From: Phoronis ovalis
Taxonomy: Eukaryota; Phoronida; Phoronidae
DNA: 22,462 bases
Direction: 5' to 3'
NCBI GenBank assembly: GCA_028565635.1
Contig: JAOXYB010048057.1
Span: 22,078 to 44,539 of the forward strand
Below are positions 21,701 through 22,462 of the stretch, piece by piece (the first letter of the stretch is position 1; each line of letters begins with the position of its first letter). The translations under genes were made by a program, and so were the position numbers. Below the pieces are notes generated by a model, which ran no database searches, had not been told where the DNA came from, and saw only the letters and a list, made by a program, of their open reading frames with translations.

Positions 21701-22462
21701 TTGTGCTAGGTGTGACGTTAAAATTATTATTGTGCTTGCACAACAGCAAAATAAAAATTGTAAATCAGGTTTTTTGAGAGTCTTAAATTCTATTTCTTTG
21801 GAGAAGAATTTGCTGAATTTATGGAATGGAATGTTTGTTAGACAACCAGGAAGAATTAAAGACTAAGGCTGACTCTACTTTGGAAAGTGCCAGGACCCCT
21901 AGCACTAAATACTACTACACTAACTAGGGGGTTAAGAAATTTACTGAATGGATTGCACACAAATAGAAGTTGAATTACTCAAAACAAAGGATAAACCATT
22001 TGATAACGACTTCACAAGTTATATAAACACTACTACTGTGTTCTTTTATCAAGCATAACCAAATCATCATGCTCTCAAAAGATCACATTAAAGTGGTTAT
22101 ATTTAATAGAAATGATTGAATACAAATATCTGCATACCTGCCACATCCTTCAAATTTCCAGAATAAATAAGATCAGGAAGACCATGTATAATCTTGAGCA
22201 TGTCACAATCTTTATGCCATAAAAATAAGTCACCAGATTTTAAAAGTCCCGCAAGGAAGTGTCCTGCAAGTAAAGCAATAATAGATTGAAGGCTGAATTG
22301 GTTATTACAACATTCAAAATTACAAAAGCTGATAAGTAATGATATCCTATATAATCCACTATCATGGGAAAGGTTGTTCTTACTTACTCGCTGCGAAGAT
22401 TTTTTGTATACTAATGATTGTCAATTTGGTTTTAAAAAGAAGCACTCCACAGACATGGCAAT
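1..22462 (-). CDS. CPLANE1: CPLANE1 (C5orf42/JBTS17)-like gene, partial at both ends, 21 exons
   Basis: Spliced coding parts (minus strand order): 22462-22388, 22263-22138, 21152-20923, 20636-20527, 20326-20075, 19573-19391, 19037-17874, 17093-16846, 16464-16289, 15971-15812, 15662-15437, 15249-15146, 14568-14342 (or 14306), 13982-13812, 13354-13139, 12767-10933, 10607-10518, 10198-9547, 9288-8279, 7890-7761, 6763-1. Every junction is GT-AG and every phase matches, giving about 4715 codons. Identification rests on remembered family similarity: a propeller strand GDLFLWHKD, the run GDCCQCC, GVNQKDS, then CYWIASMKWTNDDLFL with LGEP and GPSMFLPLHPL. CPLANE1 is known to work with INTU, FUZ, WDPCP and RSG1 at the ciliary base, recruiting intraflagellar transport proteins and supporting planar polarity. 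The human protein is about 3200 residues, so this one is much longer because of the repeat exon. The start codon, carboxyl end and promoter lie outside the window. Confidence 0.85.
22..306 (-). repeat. Flanking duplicated segment, copy 1
   Basis: This stretch matches 5379-5669 in the same orientation and frame at roughly 80-85% identity by eye. Anchors include gttcagtattgtctttgctt, tccgaaggttttatgcaatg and gatttcctttgttcatta. A third, partial and more diverged copy lies near 610-700 (tttatgcaatg...gagaatcagtcaaca). Confidence 0.88.
940..1498 (-). repeat. Diverged long repeat units on the 3' side of the array
   Basis: Two units near 1030-1270 and 1270-1498 have the long-unit structure (plus-strand ttcttgaat..., then gggttt-gaagaaac, then agctgatgag). 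They match the 5710 and 6430 long units better than the core units. The array is therefore flanked on both sides by the long type. Confidence 0.7.
1499..5260 (-). repeat. Core in-frame tandem array, about 18-20 units of about 190 bp
   Basis: The codon pair for Arg-Asn (plus-strand gtttct or gttcct), or its degenerate position, recurs near 1499, 1670, 1868, 2063, 2261, 2447, 2594, 2786, 2959, 3137, 3329, 3515, 3710, 3905, 4094, 4277, 4469, 4664, 4826, 5030 and 5249. Most spacings are 183-198 bases; the outliers are 147, 162, 171, 204 and 219. All differences between clean landmarks are multiples of three. Each unit reads roughly RNTVQSEMxKLQHSEEQVSK, then an IQEVEIA-type strand, then SLDSTVSDTPIS, then QKSPAMHTDNHAKEHEHAQ. 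Copies look about 75-85% identical by eye. Confidence 0.9.
5260..6560 (-). repeat. Diverged long repeat units, about 240 bp
   Basis: Toward the 5' side of the exon the units become longer and less alike. The motif giving (N)IQENM/V with P-L-(I/V)-T occurs near 5710, 5955, 6190 and 6430, spaced about 240 bases. Related endings (AMHTENVSKE, AMHNESLSKE) replace the core AMHTDN-HAKE. These look like an older form of the same unit. Confidence 0.75.
5379..5669 (-). repeat. Flanking duplicated segment, copy 2
   Basis: Partner of 22-306, offset by about 5.36 kb. It encodes LSKDNTEQTSILPSELLKNH upstream and SDIKNKGGLSKDSFRC within, with the same residue order as copy 1. It implies that a block including this segment was duplicated on both sides of the core array. 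Confidence 0.88.
6764..7760 (-). other. Intron between exons 20 and 21 (997 bases)
   Basis: GT-AG intron with donor GTAGGC and a strong T/C tract before the acceptor. It holds the diverged tandem repeat described separately. The short plus-strand ORF at 7185-7451 lies in this repeat and shows no protein-like features. Confidence 0.8.
7010..7570. repeat. Diverged intronic tandem repeat with TGACCT motifs
   Basis: The stretch at about 7070-7150 (gattccactttcaaattgcc, then a cttcatctctatgaaa-gtgtcacaaa block) resembles 7371-7460, offset about 295 bases. The stretch at about 7255-7340 (ctcaagaacaaacatggccac, gacctgtactttgac) resembles 7500-7565. It fills most of the 6764-7760 intron. It looks like a dispersed noncoding repeat of unknown family; no coding potential. 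Confidence 0.5.
7761..7890 (-). CDS. CPLANE1: CPLANE1 exon 20, bridging to the repeat exon
   Basis: 130 bases between acceptor tctgttacag and donor GTAGGC. It starts with one base that completes a serine codon from exon 19, then gives QKIKQESVQPPVQTNIASDN and MSKVSTDEMKDATEDELQIV, ending at a codon boundary. The phase matches the only phase-0 acceptor of the giant exon. The stretch DNMSKVSTDE resembles the DN(L/M)SK part of the long repeat units, so it may be a remnant unit. Confidence 0.83.
7939..7957. other. Perfect short hairpin
   Basis: Seven-base stem cactccc/gggagtg with an AAAAA loop, inside the intron between exons 19 and 20, 48 bases upstream (in gene direction) of the exon 20 acceptor. 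No known role. Confidence 0.6.
8106..8171 (-). mobile_element. tRNA-like SINE head or tRNA pseudogene
   Basis: On the minus strand, TTCGTTAGCGCAGTAGGTAG contains a good pol III A box (TAGCGCAGTAGG, plus 8154-8165). A one-mismatch B box (GTTTGAGGC, plus 8110-8118) follows about 35-45 bases on. The head resembles elongator tRNA-Met, but the anticodon and T stems are degraded. It lies in the intron between exons 19 and 20 in the same orientation as the gene. Not a functional tRNA. The 3' extent of any SINE is unclear. Confidence 0.6.
8207..8250. repeat. CA-rich microsatellite
   Basis: Imperfect (CA)n with interruptions, next to TA-rich sequence. It ends about 28 bases from the donor of exon 19. 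Confidence 0.9.
8279..9288 (-). CDS. CPLANE1: CPLANE1 exon 19: linear-motif region with charged helix
   Basis: Residues ~2081-2417. Mostly low-complexity, with a repeated leucine motif (KMPLLHLQ, KMPLLQLK, RMLKLKP, GMKLLKV). Near the end is IISLIPPEETLEYFWQDKQD followed by a long charged helix (LHEQAERMRNKSQQMEDAEH), a likely coiled coil. It contains an 18-base in-frame direct repeat (9001-9045, TETDLK) and a 39-base one (about 8350-8427). Acceptor tactctactag, donor GTGAAT. Confidence 0.9.
9001..9045 (-). repeat. 18-bp in-frame direct repeat
   Basis: Two and a half exact copies of an 18-base unit (plus-strand cgtttcagtttttaagtc), encoding TETDLK repeats. A recent slippage-type expansion within coding sequence. 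Confidence 0.9.
9547..10198 (-). CDS. CPLANE1: CPLANE1 exon 18: disordered, four SETS-type repeats
   Basis: Residues ~1864-2081. Ser/Thr/Asp-rich and probably disordered. Four diverged copies of a motif of the form (S/E)-(E/S)-(T/S)-S-x-T/P-T-(E/D)-D, often followed by (R/x)-L-(T/S)-P-V, run through the exon. The last 40 codons are helical (VLAEAARAVNTDDFSVQLQN, then IVRSELAKVMM). The acceptor follows a long T tract and the donor is GTGAGT. Confidence 0.88.
9680..10090 (-). repeat. Four SETS-type motif repeats in exon 18
   Basis: The motif appears as ALETSITTKND, DSETSVTIEDARESPV, HSETSLTTEDDDRLTPV and SESSLPTDDDRLSPSPV. The last three carry a Ser/Thr-Pro site at a fixed distance. Confidence 0.75.
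10199..10517 (-). other. Intron between exons 17 and 18 (319 bases)
   Basis: GT-AG borders with a T tract before the acceptor. Nothing else seen. Confidence 0.85.
10518..10607 (-). CDS. CPLANE1: CPLANE1 exon 17 (90 bases, acidic)
   Basis: A small exon between acceptor ttattacag and donor GTTTGT. Encodes HKSPDSEDSSLNISSLEDLT then DLEVTMLTK. It is acidic and Ser-rich with an SP site, typical of a disordered linker. Phase 2 at both ends, so it could be skipped without a frameshift. Confidence 0.82.
10608..10932 (-). other. Intron between exons 16 and 17 (325 bases)
   Basis: AT-rich with GT-AG borders. The minus-strand ORF at 10808-11071 crosses into exon 16 in another frame and is a shadow. 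Confidence 0.85.
10933..12767 (-). CDS. CPLANE1: CPLANE1 exon 16: probable Joubin (Joubert-associated) region
   Basis: Residues ~1223-1833, 1835 bases. It opens with KKYASLKRQEDWLKHRQL and CLSWALHVLPFSAYL, then a charged segment with YYRKKCQKMEGYLEKKSKIF and EEWVFADIKKEN. Later come FRSWSTSDITPSRKKVKTQP, GVKYVPLYNLLQWLAQWSNR and VKVDTVILIRSLWLLEERQK. I place the Pfam Joubert syndrome-associated domain here from memory of the family; a profile search would settle it. The exon ends in a Ser/Asp-rich low-complexity tail with five short repeats. Acceptor aatttcaag, donor GTAATT; it leaves two bases (AG) that complete with the next exon. Confidence 0.9.
11131..11374 (-). repeat. Five tandem I-x-SD repeats in exon 16
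   Basis: Five successive stretches VTIASD, RLTIVSD, RMAIASD, RLEVESD and SLEIESD are spaced about 14-19 codons apart (plus-strand near 11352, 11307, 11250, 11199 and 11141). Each short strand-like core is followed by a Ser-rich loop. I recognise no domain. Confidence 0.75.
12768..13138 (-). other. Intron between exons 15 and 16 (371 bases)
   Basis: AT-rich intron; nothing recognised inside. Confidence 0.85.
13139..13354 (-). CDS. CPLANE1: CPLANE1 exon 15
   Basis: 72 codons, phase 0 at both ends, between acceptor tctttgcag and donor GTGAGA. It encodes AQFADLPPVLLSFAQLESPL, then ASLSSFQDLCSILWLLHARD and KLCLLLRKDQEVLIKDYSRN. Amphipathic helices continue from exon 14 and lead into the conserved start of exon 16. 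Confidence 0.9.
13355..13811 (-). other. Intron between exons 14 and 15 (457 bases)
   Basis: No repeats or coding signal recognised. Confidence 0.85.
13812..13982 (-). CDS. CPLANE1: CPLANE1 exon 14
   Basis: 57 codons, phase 0 at both ends, between acceptor ttattgtag and donor GTATTT. It encodes DTLTTDGYYETNLRQIVSSL, then LQEILLVMESSSTTVPLASL and YVVLLREAHQKKASFQQ: three helices of the helical middle region. Confidence 0.87.
13983..14305 (-). other. Intron between exons 13 and 14 (323 or 359 bases)
   Basis: Its 5' end depends on which of the two donors of exon 13 is used. AT-rich, nothing else recognised. Confidence 0.8.
14301..14362 (-). repeat. 36-bp diverged tandem copy around a splice donor
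   Basis: Plus-strand actacctgggagctagcaat at 14301 and actacctgagaactagcagc at 14337 are near-identical, 36 bases apart. Each contains a CAG|GTAGT donor on the minus strand. Confidence 0.85.
14306..14568 (-). CDS. CPLANE1: CPLANE1 exon 13, with two candidate in-frame donors
   Basis: The acceptor is gttttcccag. Two donors lie 36 bases apart, both CAG|GTAGT and both phase 0: the exon ends at 14342 (after PQPAASSQ) or at 14306 (adding VVVQSYFIASSQ). The sequence around the two donors is a diverged tandem copy (CTAG..CAG GTAGT). The rest encodes TLMIDDETNITKLKESLGDL and a helical stretch, then SFPVMVTEEFYLPAPPVF. The 12-residue difference could give two isoforms. Confidence 0.85.
14569..15145 (-). 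other. Intron between exons 12 and 13 (577 bases)
   Basis: Contains the ctata microsatellite. The short plus-strand ORF at 14682-14900 is AT-rich and without protein character. Confidence 0.85.
14833..14853. repeat. Pentanucleotide microsatellite (ctata)n
   Basis: About four copies of ctata in the intron between exons 12 and 13. Confidence 0.85.
15146..15249 (-). CDS. CPLANE1: CPLANE1 exon 12 (small)
   Basis: 104 bases between acceptor ttttttag and donor GTATAA. It encodes NSPDLKLPHNLKPDFLMFSY, then LTDRFNLNSTRQQS. Phase 2 in, phase 1 out, matching the split codons of both neighbours. No domain is recognised in it alone. Confidence 0.85.
15437..15662 (-). CDS. CPLANE1: CPLANE1 exon 11
   Basis: Residues ~908-982. 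Encodes SRIIPVQQSHITRAVT and then a helical stretch, MEIFLLAGLLPEAVWFAS, followed by KIGDWKTAFLISVAYQHHR. The A-x-W-A-x-K-x-GDWK pattern resembles solenoid helix turns in ciliary trafficking proteins. Donor GTGTGT, acceptor ttttgtag. Confidence 0.9.
15812..15971 (-). CDS. CPLANE1: CPLANE1 exon 10
   Basis: Found from its splice sites (tttttag acceptor, GTAAGT donor) and a stop-free frame of 53 codons. It encodes NHWTLRSIGIQPAITVVQSL, then ARFMAAYFANSPLYVHPVHE and a Cys-containing end. It leaves one base that joins exon 11 as a TCT serine codon. Confidence 0.87.
15972..16288 (-). other. Intron between exons 9 and 10 (317 bases)
   Basis: AT-rich with poly-A runs. No gene. Confidence 0.85.
16289..16464 (-). 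CDS. CPLANE1: CPLANE1 exon 9: helical repeat-like segment
   Basis: Residues ~796-854. It encodes VGNPAKQTRLLHSILYSHIL followed by a second helix, LGDLSSAVLLVDGLMN. Helix pairs of this kind suggest a TPR/solenoid-like fold, as expected for the CPLANE1 middle. Acceptor aatttcag; the donor GTAATT is weaker than those of its neighbours. Confidence 0.85.
16465..16845 (-). other. Intron between exons 8 and 9 (381 bases)
   Basis: No recognisable content beyond its splice sites. Confidence 0.85.
16846..17093 (-). CDS. CPLANE1: CPLANE1 exon 8: helical middle region
   Basis: Residues ~713-795. Encodes LCVVWKLLLHQINTHWFKVH, then a charged helical segment, and ends in SLQLAVEKWWSQLS. The acceptor tract is actgtttcag and the donor GTGAGT. 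Phase 2 in, phase 1 out, both matching the neighbours. Confidence 0.87.
17094..17873 (-). other. Intron between exons 7 and 8 (780 bases)
   Basis: Carries the candidate 295-base MITE. The remainder is AT-rich and featureless. Confidence 0.85.
17313..17607. mobile_element. Candidate nonautonomous MITE with TTAA flanks
   Basis: The ends are inverted repeats: the left end ttaaaggcacctgttctatg matches the reverse complement of the right end, ttaaaggcacttattctatt, at about 20 of 23 positions. TTAA lies at both outer ends (17313-17316, 17604-17607), as expected for a TTAA-targeting (piggyBac-like) element. The 295-base length and lack of any ORF fit a MITE. It is in the intron between exons 7 and 8. 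Confidence 0.65.
17874..19037 (-). CDS. CPLANE1: CPLANE1 exon 7: propeller end and helical segment
   Basis: Residues ~325-712. It starts with a polar linker (NPSEAPSPVSSIASD), then a strand pair LPMFLCSDGYLVTVLSYP typical of a final blade. After that come a charged low-complexity stretch and long helices (VEKAEEVLMNAWALLATYS; HALLLYKRLILLTQF; then SLKITKFLVKTLLSKSP). This is the change from the beta-propeller to the alpha-solenoid-like middle. Acceptor atttcag, donor GTAAGTATT. The first Met-like codon in this frame is a GTG internal to the exon and is not a real start. Confidence 0.9.
19038..19390 (-). other. Intron between exons 6 and 7 (353 bases)
   Basis: Several acatgta-type words, common in marine invertebrate DNA. 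No gene. Confidence 0.85.
19391..19573 (-). CDS. CPLANE1: CPLANE1 exon 6: most diagnostic propeller exon
   Basis: Encodes CYWIASMKWTNDDLFLVCM, then SKHGSLSILSRLGEPIVI and CSVELGPSMFLPLHPLMSV. The order W-T-(N/H)-D-(D/S)-LFL-CM-K-GSL-LGE-GCS-(E)-GP-FLPLHPL is, in my memory, highly conserved in CPLANE1 proteins. It is the best single piece of evidence for the family. Acceptor cttttcag, donor GTAAAA. Confidence 0.92.
19574..20074 (-). other. Intron between exons 5 and 6 (501 bases)
   Basis: No repeats, RNA gene or coding signal recognised. Confidence 0.85.
20075..20326 (-). CDS. CPLANE1: CPLANE1 exon 5: propeller region, NQKDS motif
   Basis: Residues ~180-263. It encodes YTTWHQLQYPLTKIHPNC, then RGAYVAQLANGGHLLGIGVN and QKDSINTRMLFLSPRTDT. 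This alternates strand-like stretches with turns, as in a propeller. The acceptor is ttttag and the donor GTAATG. It joins exon 6 through a split AGG codon. Confidence 0.9.
20527..20636 (-). CDS. CPLANE1: CPLANE1 exon 4: Cys-rich GDCCQCC segment
   Basis: Too short for simple ORF detection, but clear from its splice sites (ttccag acceptor, GTAAGT donor) and an open frame of 36 codons plus two bases. It encodes VLGDCCQCCVIFNKHNQ followed by TVLLRWYRQSEIVSY. The GDCC-C motif occurs at the equivalent place in vertebrate CPLANE1 as I recall it. The four cysteines in a short run could bind metal, but no paired motif is visible, so this is only a note. Confidence 0.88.
20688..20700. repeat. Shared 13-mer, copy 1 (possible transposon end)
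   Basis: actagggggttaa, identical to 21923-21935. The reverse complement TTAACCCCCTAGT resembles a TTAA-flanked piggyBac-type terminus. No opposite end was found. Confidence 0.35.
20923..21152 (-). CDS. CPLANE1: CPLANE1 exon 3: propeller region
   Basis: Residues ~67-143. The acceptor tract is ctttgcag and the donor GTATGA. The exon encodes a blade-like segment, WISNDGARVLIVINCTQFYLWE, followed by a segment with GSWSRV and LLP-type motifs (here KGSWSRVLVDSKIMLPTP) that I associate with CPLANE1. It joins exon 2 through a split codon (GCA G|AT) to give VADIVQPHVW. Confidence 0.9.
21153..22137 (-). other. Intron between exons 2 and 3 (985 bases)
   Basis: Holds the second copy of the 13-mer and its inverted pair. 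The plus-strand ORF at 21675-21866 has no protein-like features. Confidence 0.85.
21895..21935. repeat. Shared 13-mer, copy 2, with short inverted repeat
   Basis: acccctag at 21895 and ctagggggt at 21924 form a near-perfect inverted pair around a 21-base loop. The right half is the 13-mer shared with 20688-20700. It may be a transposon end or subterminal hairpin. Confidence 0.35.
22138..22263 (-). CDS. CPLANE1: CPLANE1 exon 2: propeller strand with LFLW motif
   Basis: The acceptor is ttgcag and the donor is GTATGC. The exon encodes residues ~25-66 of the partial protein, including HFLAGLLKSGDLFLWHKD, a typical WD/propeller blade ending (LFLW). A similar LAG...GELFLWNKD stretch occurs near the amino end of human CPLANE1 as I remember it. 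The exon is entered in phase 1 and leaves in phase 1. Confidence 0.85.
22388..22462 (-). CDS. CPLANE1: CPLANE1 exon 1 of window (5' edge, partial)
   Basis: Only one frame is open and phase-compatible with the next exon. It gives a hydrophobic, beta-like stretch (GVLLFKTKLTIISI) before a consensus donor GTAAGTA, with one base left over (phase 1). This fits the first propeller strands of CPLANE1. It is the weakest exon call because only 75 bases are visible and no acceptor can be seen. Confidence 0.55.

Overview
The window is eukaryotic, animal-type genomic DNA. It is AT-rich, with GT-AG introns of about 120-1000 bases, strong polypyrimidine tracts and a scatter of small transposon remnants. 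I can support a single protein-coding gene. It lies on the minus strand and fills the whole window, with both ends outside it. The 21 exons I could place join with consistent phases into one frame of about 4715 codons. The amino-terminal part matches what I remember of CPLANE1 (C5orf42/JBTS17), the ciliogenesis and planar polarity effector mutated in human Joubert syndrome 17. No alignment could be run. The repeat content, including TGACCT-rich intronic repeats and a tRNA-derived SINE head, suggests a marine invertebrate, perhaps a mollusc or other lophotrochozoan, but this is a weak inference.

Layout, in transcription order from right to left. From 22462 to about 19391, small exons encode an amino-terminal beta-propeller-like region. 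One 1.2 kb exon (17874-19037) and a run of small exons (13139-17093) encode a mainly helical middle. A 1.8 kb exon (10933-12767) encodes the likely Joubert-syndrome-associated (Joubin) region and ends in a Ser/Asp-rich run of five short repeats. Exons 7761-10607 are low-complexity and rich in short linear motifs. After a roughly 1 kb intron comes one giant exon (1-6763) that is open in a single frame to the window edge.

The giant exon is the remarkable part. It encodes at least 2254 residues, mostly an internal tandem array. The core has about 18-20 units of about 190 bases (63 codons) between about 1499 and 5249. The core is flanked by longer, more diverged units of about 240 bases. A roughly 290-base segment is duplicated 5.36 kb apart on the two sides of the core. 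Nearly every unit-length difference that I could measure is a multiple of three, so the array has evolved under coding constraint. With it, the protein is much longer than the roughly 3200-residue human protein even without its carboxyl end.

Introns hold a probable 295-base TTAA-flanked MITE (17313-17607), a tRNA-like SINE head (8106-8171), a CA microsatellite, a diverged tandem repeat (about 7070-7560), and two copies of a TTAA/CCCCCTAG terminus. No RNA gene, CRISPR array or second gene was found.
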